Below are positions 48,201-60,639 of a stretch of 64,000 nt of DNA, one piece after another; positions within the stretch are counted from its first letter, which is position 1, and every line of letters starts with the position of its first letter. The DNA is taken from positions 124,001 through 188,000 of the forward strand of contig JAYKKR010000018.1 in assembly GCA_036971615.1 (NCBI GenBank). The letters run 5' to 3'. The notes beneath the pieces were generated by a model, which had not been told where the DNA came from, did no database searches, and was given only the letters and a program-made list of their open reading frames with translations. The stretch comes from Amyloporia xantha. Lineage: Eukaryota > Basidiomycota > Agaricomycetes > Polyporales > Adustoporiaceae. Made by a program: the position numbers and the translations under genes.

Positions 48201-48650
48201 CGGCACGTTCTGCGTGGCCCAGCAGACATCACGTGACGGAAACGGACAGAATTTGCTCCGAGGGCCTCGGGCTTACCGTCTGAGGTATCGAGTGCGTCAT
48301 ACCCTCACCTCGTCGGCCGCCCTCCTGCCCTAAAAGGCCTAGCTGCCGTGTGGCTGAGAGACATCATTTGACGAAGGGCAAAACGTCTATCGTTTTTTCG
48401 TTGGCTGGAAAGCTGCTTTCCGCCGCACGATCAAAGCTGACCTCCTCCAAAGTTGAAAGCAGAGTCGAAATCTCTACTCTGAACCCCCCTAATATGTGAT
48501 ACAAAACTTGAGCAAAACGTGGAAATATGATGAATTCATGAATAAACTCAGAAAGAGCTCACATTTTTCTACGAGAAAAAGGTATAGAAAAGAATGATTT
48601 TGCTTAGGACAACATTCATGATTTTCTTGGGTATAAAACAGGCTATGCAC

Positions 48651-49203
48651 CCTGTGTGGAGACAGAGGATTTTATGGACTCTGTGGATAGCGACGATGAA
48701 TATAAGTACCGCCGATTTGTGTGGGTGAGTGTATGGTTGTTTTGCACATGTGCTGTCCCATGTTGATGATATACATGCCAGGTTCTCCAGGGTGACGTAT
48801 GTCCCTTCGAATGGGAGCAGTTTCGGCAGTACGCTAAGCGTGTGTACTCGCTGCAGCACTTCTGCTCAGATACCATCGATCCGGCGGTGCTTTCTTTCCT
48901 TTCCAATCATCAGCCTCAGGGCGACCCCATCCTCCCCCAGCTGCGCAGGCTGAATTGGTCGCAGCTCTCGGTTGATGATGCGGCCCTGTTCACCCTCGTC
49001 TCACCGTCGCTTCGCGATCTTACCCTCGAATTTGCAGGTAGATACGGACAACTGACTAGCAGGGAATGCGCCCTAGAGAGCATACTCCGCTATGTCTCAT
49101 TCAAGGCTCCTGCAATAGAAAGTTTTTCTGTGCGAAGCATCGCTCAGGCAAACTCGTTGTTACCTCTAGCGGCATGTCACCACTTGCGTAGACTGCTCAT
49201 TGC
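48651..49203 (+). pseudogene. Truncated F-box/LRR gene fragment (copy 3)
   Basis: Homology to copies 1 and 2 begins inside the acidic spacer (VETEDF.. DSDDEY), continues across the equivalent intron into GDVCPFEWEQFRQYAKRV, and stops after ACHHLRRL. The F-box itself and the C-terminal half are absent. Orientation is opposite to copies 1 and 2. A non-functional relic of the inverted duplication. Confidence 0.8.
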
Positions 49204-49465
49204 TGTAGGTTGGTGCATTGAGTTACAACTTCCAAACATGTTCTCGTGCTTGGATTAGTACGAAACCTCAGCCAAGGCGCAAATAAGATCTTTGGACACA
49301 TATTTTTATGTGTTACAGCTCAAACCAGATGCTAACGGACATTGGACTACACGTCAAAGTCATCCTGCTTCGTCCAATGGACATACATAGGGAACACGAA
49401 CATCACCTGATAATTGCAACGGCTGACGTGACACCCTCTCGTGCAGAAGCACTAACACACCCCTC

Positions 49466-51698
49466 TCACCGCTCGTCTCCTGTAAGCCCCAAGGCCTGCC
49501 ACTCACCCTGGACCTCCTCGAAAGCCTTCTCGATCACCTGCGCATGCTTCTCTGAGCGCGGCTTGAAGCCCACCGGGAATATGTGCGGCCCGGTGATAAG
49601 GCCGTCGCCCCAGGTGCCCTCCTCGTCGTCAACATCAGGCACGACCCACCGACCAGTCTGAGAGTCCAGCGGCGCATAAAAGTCGATGCCCCATACGAGA
49701 CGCGAGAGAACGATGAAAAGCGAAGCTTGCGCTAAATGAGAGCCTTGACAGTAGCGGCGGCCCCAGCCGAATGCATAGCTACGCACAAGGTGGATCACAG
49801 GCGAGCGGAGAGAATACAACGAGACAACTCACTGGTCACGGTCATGCGAATCCGGTCCGCTCGCCCAACGGGTCGGTTTATCCTTGTCGTAGAAACGTCC
49901 AGGGTCGAATGCCTCGGGAATTTGGATAACGCTCAGGATCCATGTGAATAGCCCAAACATTCCCGATGACGGTGGAACCCTTGGGGATGTAATAGCCTTC
50001 GTAGATATCATCCTCATCGGCCTTGTGTGGAACGCCTAAAGATTGGTGAATTGCCCATCGATCAATCTTCAAGTACTCCAAAGGACACCACCACCACTTA
50101 CCTATAATCGTTGGGGTTCGCCGTCTCAGTGTCTCCTTAATACACGCAACCAGCCAGGGTAACTTTTCTTCGTCCTCCCAGACAGGCATTCTGTCGGCTC
50201 CAACGACGCTATCGATCTCCTGGCGAGCACGCTGCAGGGCATCCGGGTTGTTCAGCATAAAGAGCACAAATGCGTGTACTGTCACGGAGGTCGTGTCTGA
50301 GCCAGCCTCGAGCACGGAACCCGCCGTATAAGCAAGCATCTTGTCGCGCATCCAGCCGGCGCCGTCAGCGACAACACCATTTCCAGGGAGTTCCTCGAAG
50401 CCCGCCTCGGCGCGTGCGCGAAGGTAAGAGGGCACAAATCCACCGCGGGCTATGCCGTTGTGAGAGGCAGTGCGACTTTCCGAGAGAAAACCTCCCCATA
50501 GCTCCATTTCCCTGAGGCCACCAGTCGCATCAGACGACGCTCGGGGGGAGAGGCCGGTTTGCAACACTTACCATTCATGCATCTTGCGCGTTTTTACCCT
50601 CCAAGAAGCGAGAACATCGGGAAGCCAACGGAGAGGCACAAAGGTATCAGCACTGTAAACTCAGAATCGTTCTTGAGAAAGACGTGTTCGGAAAAGAGAC
50701 GAGTATCACTGACAGGTAGTTTCCCGGTTGCATGACATGTGTGAAATTCGACATCACGTTGTATACCTTGTGCCTACGACAGCAGGTCAAATTCGTCCTC
50801 ATGAGTCTCAACAAAACGTAACGAACGCACAGATGCGGGTTATCAACAATCCGATGAATGCGCTGTCCATACGCCAAATGCATCACGACGCTGGTTGTCT
50901 GCATACGCATTCGAACAGAGTTGTATTTCATCCTCCAGAAGTCAAGACTGCATAACTCACGTAGCGTCTAGTAATGGAGAACCAGTGTTTCTCTGGAACC
51001 TCGCCATTCGGGCCCTGGACGTGCGTCTCGGTGATGCTCTTGTCCCCGTGGCAGACCAGGTCGTACATCATAACGCGCGACTCAAACTCCTGCATCTTGC
51101 GGACCCGCTTCGAGGGCCCGGCCGCGAGCGCGCCTTGCACGGTCCGTCTCGCTATCTGAGCAGACATGCCGAACGCAACCAGTGAGTAAGAGTAACGTGT
51201 TTGCGCCCGCAGCATCAATTAGACAGATATGTCATGTCATGCGCGACGAGACGGACCTTCCACTCTCGATCGTAGGGCATTAAGAGCATTCGCTGGCCGT
51301 CACTGACGATGTCCTGCGCTACATGGGCCTCTGGCCTGCCCGAGTACTTCTTGCTGCGGTTTCCGAACAGCTCGTCTGCTGCCTGAGCGGTGTTGAGCAC
51401 GATCGTGCGCTGTGCCCCGAGTTTAATTGAAAAGATTGGGCCGTACTCTTGCGCCCATTTCCGGAACTGGATGGGGAAAAGCAGTGGAGTCAAGAAGTCA
51501 CCGTAAAACTAAGAGAGCTGAACGTACCTGCGGATGCGGGCGCAGAGCGTCCACTTGGAACAGGTTCCCGAACAGGGGAATGCCCGAGGGACCGGGCGGA
51601 AGCTTGCCCTTGGAGGTAGAACGAACACGATTGAAATAGCACACCGACAAGGTGCATAACGCGATGCCAAAGAGCACTATGAAGTCCAATGAGGCCAT
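49466..51698 (-). pseudogene. Cytochrome P450 (third copy), frameshifted before the haem loop
   Basis: Closest relative of P450 copy 1: shared LVCHGD, MHLAYGQRIHRIVDNPHL, AGSDTTSV, KETLRRRTP and promoter sequence. From the start MASLDF at 51698 it splices cleanly through to IHMDPERYPN. There one extra T/A base near 49919-49922 shifts the frame and leads to an early stop at 49878. The downstream haem region (FGWGRRYCQGSH) is intact in the other frame. Without the Cys ligand the product cannot work. A sequencing error is the alternative, since everything else is well preserved. Confidence 0.82.
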
Positions 51699-53615
51699 GT
51701 TTGAGCCAGCAGCTTCTGTCTGAGCGTGCAGGAGATCAAGTAGCATGGGAGGTTGTCCGTGAAGACTGAGAATACTGGTTTGAAGCTCATTTAAATAGGT
51801 TGAGCATGCTAGGGGCCCGTGTTATTCCCATAAGACCAAACTCTGCAGCACATCCTATCGGCAAGGCTATGCGTATGTGGTCCCCGGTCGCATGACCTCG
51901 CTAGGAAAAGATAACGGGAGTAGCGTCGTGCAGCCGGCGGCCTGCCCAACATGATAGATGGAGCTTTCATTGCCGTAGAAGTAAGGAAGCGCATAAGGAT
52001 GACCACATACAGGAGTCGTTTTCTCAGGAGGGTCGTGGAGATATCCTTGAGGAGTCGAAGTGAATTGCAATCCTCAATCAGACCTTCTCTCGAAACGGTG
52101 GTCTCGGAGCCGAACGTTCGAAACATATTTGCAACTTCAAATACGGCTGCCAGTGGAAAGGATAGATGCGTACCCAAGCGTATTAACACCTCCGGGTGTC
52201 CGGGAACCCATATAGAAGAGTATTACAAACCACTTGTCAATCAGATGACGAAACGAGACAAGACTCATTACAGAGCGAGAGACATGACAGTCGCAAATTA
52301 TGCCAGCAGAACTAAGGAAGAATGCGTTTGCTGAGCTTAGCCAATGAGTCGGAGCAGCCCATGATAGTGATGGGAGTCCCCCGGAAGCGCGCTAGACTCT
52401 TTTTCGAGTTTTTGCAGCATATTTGGCATGTTGTGCTGATTGTAATGCACCAGTAGTAGAACACGTAGAACACGGGTGTTCATCCTGATCCCTAAATTGG
52501 ATCGCTATTCCAGTGTCGATAAGACCTATTACAAGTAGCTTAATGAATTGGCGGAAGGAGCGTCGCAGCAAGGACTCGGCAAGTGGGAGAAGATGTGCAC
52601 TGCCTATGGGGAGTGTGTTCGAGTTCATGAAGTAGATGCTGATACAGTCGGATATTTCCCGAAAAGGAATTCCTCCCTGAGAATACTGAGTGTGCGCACC
52701 AATAACGCCGCCTCTCCTCATGTAAAATGTGGAAATATTTGCCGCAGAAACTCTGAGTAATACATTGAAAGACTTCACTGCTTCACTTAGAGCCACCCAA
52801 AAAATTGGTCGATATCCAGACGTCGAAACTGGGGGCTAGTTACATAACTAGCCCAGTTTTGAATAGATAAAAATTATGCAGATAACGCAACCCCCATATG
52901 TACACAATACCTGTGCAGAAATGCCAGAGCTCTCTAGGTTGAAGCGTATGTCTAGGACTACATCTAGTATGGCCACTGGCAATCGGCGTTGTGTAAGATC
53001 GCTATCTAGATCAGTGATGACCGAAGTTCGGACCGTGCGACCCCTCTGTCCATTACACGGCCATCATCCCTCTTCCTACTTATTTTTCCATTTCCGGACC
53101 TTGCTAACTTTCCTTGAACACGACTGTTATTTTATTCACCGCTCTCTCAACCGGCCTGTTGTATATTTGCTGCACATCAATCGAGCTTAATCAAGTGTAT
53201 TTCGTCTAACAATGAACATAGACCTGTGATTTGTTACTGCATAGGCGACACGGCGGCCTGAGCGTCCAGCGAAGCTACAGCACCTCAGCGGTCCGATAAA
53301 TGTGAGAGCCAAAGAGATCCTCCTTTGTAAGCAGATGACGGCAAGCCGTAATATCCTGTACGTCCTCAGATCACTGTCACATATCACTATTCCTATCACC
53401 AACATCTAGGTCGAGAACAAGCCGCCCACACCCCAAAGGATCACTCATTCTCCACGCTTTTTCACTGCTTCTGCGTGAGAAGTTGGTAAAGAGACCGTAT
53501 TTTGGCGTTCGATAAGGGTCGCCTGCTTGCAGATATCTGGCAGAATGCTGAGTGAGCGCGGTGGCGCTGAGCACGCCTCGCAGTTGGGAGTGGAATGTTG
53601 CAGGCAATGGCCTCA
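51699..53615. other. Upstream region of P450 copy 3
   Basis: Parts around 51880-52010 match the promoter of P450 copy 1 in reverse, and 53450-53600 matches the flavin reductase upstream region in reverse. An imperfect palindrome lies at 52826-52859 (AAACTGGG..CCCAGTTT around CTAGTTA). No gene. Confidence 0.5.
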
Positions 53616-54640
53616 GACGAGTCGCCTCCAGCCTACGGAGGTGCATACCCAAGAATGGGTGGTACCTGCCATCGACGTGCGCTACGAGTCAATAACGTCT
53701 GCGGCTAATTTTCCCCTGGGAAAGAACGAAATTTAATCAAGTCCTGAACCCCAGCTGACCTTCGGCCAGAAGTTAGATGCGATGCCTAAGGGCATGCGTA
53801 GCTAGAAGGCGCGGCCAGCCGTTGACAAATCTCGCGAGGGTCCGAAGTACGTCTTCGAGAGCCGAGACCACTATATCCGAGTCAAGACTAATCGCGTCTT
53901 ACTTACCACTAGCAGACTCATCGGGTCTCAGAAACATATTCTGTAGAGTATCACAGCAATTCACCGGTTACAGTATGCTCAACGGAATTACCCCTAGGCA
54001 GCTTGCCTTTCTGTCCAGCAGTTCACCCCACCGCTTTGTGAATCTCGCGCGTTGCAGGCGAGGACTCGACCTCTGCCACTCCGCACATATCACCGATGCA
54101 AGCGAAACCATCAGCTAGTTCAATATGGCGAGCACCTTGTGACGATCACGGCGCATCTCGCCACAATTCAAGGTTATCTTTGCCTTCTCTCTCAAGTCAC
54201 TAGCTACCTTCCCCCTCGTCTCTGTCGTATTTCTCAACCACCCCTATAGGCTCAAAAGATAGCGCGGACAACATCAAACGACCAAGAATTTCAGGTTCAC
54301 CGTCAACATCATCAGCGAGCTCTTCATCCACAATGCCACGCCGCCGCAGCGGACGCGCCGCCGCGCGGTCTGACCTAAGAGCGCAGAGTACGTATTCCTG
54401 CTGCGTTTTTAGTATGGGGTACTCTAAATTCCGTACGTCCGACACTGCAGATTCGTGTAGAAGCTCTTCGCGTCGAGGAGGATACGTTCAGCACGAAAAT
54501 GCGAGGCATATTCTCGACAGGGGAACTCCTTCCACGTGCAGTGGCCGGACTGAGTGACGCAGAGCGAGAAAATCCAAGCGATACCGACTATGTTTGGCGG
54601 GGACGAGAACACTGAAGGAGTGATAGACGTGCCCGATATC
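53616..54640 (+). pseudogene. Decayed flavin reductase copy
   Basis: Opposite-strand copy of the gene at 28554-29761. Matching blocks in order: leader (GACGAGTCGCCTCC), TFGQKLDA with a stop soon after, the VTSYxPPLVS block at about 54190-54240, the SEPFIHNA-equivalent at about 54300-54335, and the C-terminal TMFGG at about 54588. The conserved Trp codon before the last block is now a stop. Multiple stops and indels make it non-functional. Confidence 0.78.
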
Positions 54641-55217
54641 GAATACCTCGCCTTTCGACATGCCATAGGTAGAGCAACTCTACTGGCAATCGTAATGCCG
54701 CGGCGGCCTTGTACCATGATCTTCGTAATAGGAAACCCGTGCTGCTACTGGTCGTCATAAGGATGGACTTACACCATCCACCATGCTCTTCAGTACTCAC
54801 CAAAGGACAGCAAAACTCAGGTCTGTCCGCCGCTTCGTTCCATTATATATCCAGCACCTTTTGTTCAATTCATATAATGAGAAAAACGCATCACATCTCA
54901 ATCCCCGTCCTGTCCCTCCCGTCCTGAAAGCAAGTACTTGCGTTGCGTTAACACCAAGAACAACAGTCCACAAAAAAGCATTACAGCTACACCCGCACCC
55001 ATATTAGTACGAACAAGCGAACATACGTATCATCACCAACGTCAACGCCAGCATCGTCTCGACGTCACCTACACCGCGTACAGACACAGTGTCCATGCAC
55101 ACATACACATTCTCACAAGGAGTCCAGTCCCGCGCATGTACGCACGCACGCGTGCCGAATAAATACCTCTCCCCTTCCCTGCCCCTCCTGACCCATCTCA
55201 CCAAACCCCACCCACGC
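54641..55217. other. Intergenic region downstream of CFEM gene
   Basis: No gene supported; probably the 3' untranslated region of the CFEM gene plus residual duplicated sequence. Confidence 0.35.
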
Positions 55218-56770
55218 CTAAACACCCACCACACCCGCCACCAGCACCACACCCACCACCGCCACCAGCACCCCCGAGACCCCTCCCTTCCTCCCCGCGC
55301 CCGACGCCGCCCCCGTCGGCCCCGCGCCCGTGGTCGCCACCGACGACGTCACCACCGTCGTCGACCCCGCGCCCGGCAGCCCCGTCTGCGTGACACCTCC
55401 CGCGCCCGTGCTCGATGCCGGCACGGTGAGCGTCCCCCCGCCCGGGCTCGACGTCGACGTCGACACGACCGTGACAATCGTCGAGGGCACGGAGGTGGAG
55501 CTCGTCGCCGCCGCTGAGGATGACGAGGCGGGTCCGGAGGAGGACGGCGCGGATGAGGGCGCAGCGCTCGAGGCGGAGGAGGATGCAGAGGCGGCGGAAG
55601 ACGAGGCGGACGTCACGCCGCTGCTGGTGGCGCTGCTCGCTCCGCCACTCCCGCTCGCACTGACGCTTGCGCTGGAGCTCACCCCGCTGCTGCTGCTCCC
55701 TGTGGCCGAGACGCTCCCCGAGGACGGGGCTGTTCATTTCATGTTCGCGCAGCAGCGTACGTTGCCGACACCACGACACGAAATATAAAACAAAGATGCA
55801 CAGATCCGCGTGAGCCCCGTATCCGCCGACCAGGCAAAACGACGAAACGACGCACCCGAACTCGACACGGAGGCACTCGAACTCGCGGTGCTGGTGCTAG
55901 CGCTGCTGGCGGAAGACGCGCTCCCTGAGGCGGAGCTTGCAGATGCTATGGAGGATAGGTCAGCGTCATCAGCACGTCGCCCTGTTTCAATATGATAAGC
56001 ATTACGGAATGAATCAACGTCGATCGATTACCAGATCCGTTGATGGCACCGCCCAACGTCAGGCTTCAAACAGACCAAGATGAGACATCAACTGCGGTGG
56101 CGTATAGAAATCGGGAAAGAGGAGGGGGCGTTGCAGCCAAGTCGATGTATGCTGGCGCCTATTTCCCATGAGCGGAGGCATGTCACGCACAGATGTCACA
56201 CCTGTCACTCTGTCGCCTCCTGGCGCTCCTCATACAGACAGAGTTGAGTGGGGGCTGCAGCTCGAACGATGAGAACACCGGAAATGCAGTACCAGCGGAT
56301 ACGCGTGTGATCCTTGCATCGCGAACATCCTGTCGACTGCGAGCCCTACGCACCTCCCAACGAGCCGGCCAATACGGCACCCCATGTCCGGCATGCATAT
56401 ACGGCCACTGGAGGAAACGGCACTCACCAGGTCCAGCACACGTATTTTCCAGGGCCTGAATGCCCGACTGGGCGTCGGACGTCGAGCAGTCCGACTTGAT
56501 GCACGACTCGGTGTACGACAGGAACGAAGAGTTGGCACACGCGCAGGCCATGTCCCTATTGCCCCCGCCCGCTGCATTCAGCGACTCGCCCGGGAATCCT
56601 ACAAAGGAAACAGAGACTCACAAGTCGGTGCACCCGACGTGCGTCGAGCCCGAGTTGGCGCAGTCGAGCGCGCAGGGCGCCATGTTGGAGAGCTGGGCGT
56701 CGACGCCGAGAGCAAAGAGGACGAGGGGGAGGGAGAGGAGCACCCAGCGTGGTGTGAGGAGATTCAACAT
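55218..56770 (-). CDS. CFEM-domain GPI-anchored surface protein
   Basis: Signal peptide from 56770 (MLNLLTPRWVLLSLPLVLFA, then cleavage near VDAQ). An eight-cysteine CFEM module follows, spread over three exons (PCALDCANSG, VGCTD, DMACACANSSFLSYTESCI, CSTSDAQSGIQALENTC). A long Ser/Ala/Thr-rich stalk comes next, suited to O-mannosylation. The C-terminus ends with a hydrophobic tail (VLVAVVGVVLVAGVVGV), a GPI-attachment signal. CFEM proteins sit in the fungal wall or membrane and some bind haem; others are effectors. The role here is not resolvable. Confidence 0.85.
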
Positions 56771-58510
56771 GGTTGAGATTTTGTTCGTTTAGGATCGAAT
56801 TGAGACAGTAACGTGAAACGTGAAAGCGTGTTGCGTGAATGCACGAGGTGTGCGAGACAGAGAGCACAGACAGCGAGTAGAGAGCGGTGGTCGTCGGCAG
56901 GTGGTCCTGGCAGAGACGGGTTCTGTCGGAGCGAGGCAGAGAAAACGAAGAGAGCAAGAAGTGAGCACGAGTCAAAGAGCAGCGGATACAAAAACTGCGT
57001 GTGGCGGCGGAAAGCCCCCGCGGGAAATGACGCCGCGTGCACGAGCTTGCAGATGCAGACGAGCCTCGAGATCCTGGCCAATGAATATATGTTCTCCCAC
57101 TGTGTGTAGGTCCGCGTGTCGTCAAGTTCGTACCAGTCACAGCTATCGACACCCTCGACGCCGTCCAACTCCCCCGCCATCCTTACTCCCCGCCTATATA
57201 TACTCGACACTCCCGCCCTGCTGCCACCGCGAACCGAACAAAACTTACGGGCTGCTTCTCGCCGGGTCACGACCCACATCACTTGATTGATCCCCGCCGT
57301 GGTGCACACGGCCTGCAGCCCCCGTGACGACAGCGCCTTAGACTGCTCTGGGGTGCTGCGGCCGTCGTCACCCACTGCACAGGTGCGTGTGGCAACGACG
57401 GCGTGCTTCGCCAGTGCTTCCTCCCCGTCAAGTGACCGCCTGAGAGCGTCCTTCTGGTGTGGGGACACCGCGTGCCGTGTTCGTCCATGAATATTCATGA
57501 ATCTCCAGTCAGCTGTACGTACATCTTCCCAAGGTCATCGGAGCAACTGCAGGGAACACTAGAGGTTGTATGACTGCGGATCATGGCATCTTGGACACAT
57601 GCACGTTTGAAATGGTACAGTCGGAGAAGACGACAATGGGAACCTCGGCCGTCACCGGTACCATCAAACATAAGGTTTACGTGGTCCTGTTCCGTCTCCG
57701 CGAGCAAGTAAAGCAGTAGTCTCGAACCCAGACGTTCCACAGGGCTCCTCTGCACCCTCCCCCCCCCTCGCTGCGCTCGCTCGGTCAGCCACCGCCACAG
57801 CTGGGTTCGAATTTTACTGATGGATGAATCTGAACGAATCTGACGTTCCTGAAAATTTCTCACGGGAGGGGGGTGCAGAGAGCCCTGTAGAACGTCTGGT
57901 GCATTTCGTCCTCGGGATGTAGATATGTGACACCGAGGGTTGCCGAGCTCAGTTCACGTGATATATCGGTCATTTGTATTGACTCATACACATCTATATT
58001 ACGGTATTCTCTGCGGTTGCTGCATATAAGTGAATGGATTTTTGCCCCAGGACAGTGCTAGCTATGAATTCCGAGTCTATCCTGTCAACAGAATATCCAG
58101 TAGGATTAAGCTGCATCCTACATATGAATAGCATCACGTTTCTGATATTCGGCATCTTCCGACCTGACCGCCATAGCTGAAGTATTTCCTCGCATTTTCA
58201 CCAAGCGGTACACAATTATCTTGTAAAACGGCATGGCGAACATGAGAAGAAACACGAATGGATAGATTACCGTCAATGTAGTAACAACCAGGATCCCCAA
58301 AGGACGCAAAGCCTGCGTTTGCCGTGACCATCTTACAAGTTGCCCATTAGTCAAATGCACGTGATGTGACTGATTGTCACATATCTACATGCCGAGCACG
58401 AAATGCACCAGACCTTCTGGAGGGTGCGCGCGAAGCCCATCCTCCAGGAGGTCGTGGGAACGAGACTAGTAAAGCAGTCCATTTGACCGTAGCGGCGGCA
58501 TGCACCAATT
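56771..58510. other. Intergenic region upstream of CFEM gene, with one foldback
   Basis: Holds an inverted repeat at 57729-57768 versus 57864-57900 (reported separately). A short frame at 58118-58360 (minus) encodes a possible membrane segment but has no other support. Confidence 0.4.
57729..57900. repeat. Foldback element with about 37-bp arms
   Basis: The left arm (CAGACGTTCCACAGGGCTC.. ) and the right arm (..GAGCCCTGTAGAACGTCTG) are reverse complements with a few mismatches and enclose about 95 bp. I could not identify clear target duplications. Confidence 0.7.
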
Positions 58511-58600
58511 TAGTCTCGGACCAGACCCCCACGGCCACCCTCACGGACGGGTTCCCTTTTAGGGTGGCCGTGGGGGTCTGGTCCGAGACTAGCACCAATT
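58502..58600. mobile_element. 81-bp foldback (MITE-like) insertion with 9-bp target duplication
   Basis: 58511-58541 and 58561-58591 are perfect 31-bp inverted repeats around a 19-bp loop. The element is flanked by the identical 9-mer GCACCAATT at 58502-58510 and 58592-58600. Perfect arms imply recent insertion or gene-conversion maintenance. It is non-autonomous; a 9-bp duplication is compatible with Mutator-like transposases (8-11 bp), but the family is not established. Confidence 0.88.
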
Positions 58601-58991
58601 CTCGACCAGATCCTACCTAGATCGATGTGCATGCGTTTGAATTCAGCGGTTGATCTAGTTACAAACCCGGGCTTCGGTTGTGTTCTCTTTTCTTTCATTT
58701 CGCTCGTGTTCAGACTCGCAGTGTAGTGCAAAAAATTAAGCCCTAGGCTATACCCTTTAAATTTATTATCCTTTTGATACAGCTGGTTCCTGCGGAAATC
58801 CTGTCAATTATGATGAAGAGCCCACCGCTGAGTGCTTCACTGAGATTCGGGACGACTGACTGAAGCCTCAAGACAAGCCTGACGTCGCTACCAGCACGTT
58901 GCAGTGAACCATGCGTGCGTATTCATTCCGATCTGCTACACCCTGTACAAACCAACCTGGACACTCACTCAAGCACCCTCCGAACCCATAC
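58601..58991. other. Intergenic region 3' of RPAC1
   Basis: No gene or repeat found beyond the foldback insertion at its left edge. Confidence 0.35.
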
Positions 58992-60639
58992 TCAAGCACC
59001 CGCCATCTCCATCTCCACGTCCCCATCGCCCGCCGCGCCCGCCACCGGCAAGCCCACCCCGTCCGCATCCGCAAACAGCGCCTCCGCCGCCTCGCGGATA
59101 CTCGCGATCTTCGCCCTCATCACGCGGATCGCCTCCGGGAAAAGCTCCTCGGGCGCATACGGCCCCTCCGACTCGACCGTGACTGCACGCCAGCCGTCAG
59201 CACCGCACCGCACGAATCAACGCGCGCGCGCGCGCGCGAAAACACTAAACGACGCACAGATGAACCAGTCCCGGATGCGCTTGAGCTCCACGCAGCCCTC
59301 GAACTCCTTGTGCCGGAGCACCTCCCGCGACATGCTCTCCTTCCGCAGGCTCCGCTCGTCGATCGAGACCTGGCGCGGGATAAGAAAGGAAAAGAAAGGC
59401 CAGGCTCAGCGAAAGTGAATAATACGAAGGAAATATGGCACGCCCCCACCACGCACCTCGCCGCTGCGGCCGACCTCGACGACGCCCGGGCTGAAGCACT
59501 TGGCGAACTTGTGCGCGAGGTGTGGCGGGACGGGGTTGGACGGGTTGAGGAGGATGAGCGGGTGCAGTCGGTATGACGCCGTCGCTGTGCGGCCGGTCAG
59601 TCGAGGTTCGGAACGCGTACATGCCATGCTGTGAGGAGGGAGGGGACGCACCCACGGGGCTCCATTTTGCGTGCTCCTTGCCGACGCCCTTGATCGCGTG
59701 CAGCTCCATCTCGATTTCTTGGCCCGGTCGTAGTTTTGCGAGGACTATGTTCTGTCCGTCCGTAGATACGAAAGCGAGTTGCGCCATTCGACAGCAAGAC
59801 AGATTAGCATTTGGGCACGACAGCCACAGCGAGACCGCGCACCGGATTGGTAGGGCCCGGTATACGATCAGCAAACACGGCCTCCTGCTCTCCCTGCGGG
59901 ACCCACTGCAAGTCCCCGCTTTTGACGTACTCGTTGATGTACCGCCGCGGTGCACCCTTTTCCTTCGGCGCATTTTGGTCGACCTCACACGTCGCGTTCA
60001 GCCTGGAGCCCGTCAGACACCCGCAGGCGCGGCCAGAAACCCACGGATTGCTCACCGGAAGACGAGCGTGTTCCTGTCCGTCGGAACATTAGTGGGGCCG
60101 CGGAAGTCGAAGAGCCCCGGGTCGATGTTGAGCGGGACGAGGCCGAGGCGGTGGGCGAGGACTTCGTCCTGGATGACGGAGGTGTTGTTCCACACGTATA
60201 CGTGCTCTATGGCTAGTGTCGGAACCTTGTACGCGCAGAATGATCAGGCGATGGCAGCAGCGAAGAGCAGCACGGCTCACCTCCGCGATGAGTATCCTCC
60301 GGAACGCGTTCGCGATGGACGCATCGACGCCGACGAGGTCGAACTCGACCGAGCGCTGCGACAGCCTCTTTACCTCCAGCCGCAGCGTCTACAACAACGG
60401 GAACCCGGAAGGAAACCACGTCCATCAGCGTTACCACTTTGGAGGACACCCGCCCCGCGAACCGCCTGACCGCGCACCTTGTTGAATTTGTGCAAGTCCC
60501 AACTGTGGTCTTCGTCTGGATAATGCCCTGGATAATCCGTGCTCGATACGTCGGAAACACGCTCTGGATGCACGCCGACATGGCGGCGGGGGTCGAAGGC
60601 GGACTGAGGTAGTCGAGAGGAGGAGGACGTCGAGGCCAT
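58992..60639 (-). CDS. RPC40: RNA polymerase I and III subunit RPAC1 (RPC40/AC40)
   Basis: Assembly-platform subunit, alpha-like, forming a heterodimer with AC19 in polymerases I and III; nuclear. The start [12 protein letters not shown] at 60639 is followed by [21 protein letters not shown], the [10 protein letters not shown] block, [24 protein letters not shown] split by introns, [29 protein letters not shown], and an acidic C-tail ending at 58992. About six introns, one with a (CG)8 run. Complete and typical in length. Confidence 0.93.

Noticed and set aside
58118..58360. Small predicted membrane protein on the minus strand
   Set aside because: One hydrophobic stretch in an isolated 80-codon frame; no splice signals, homology or context.
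59573..60469. 298-codon open frame on the plus strand
   Set aside because: Antisense to RPC40, which is clearly the real gene.
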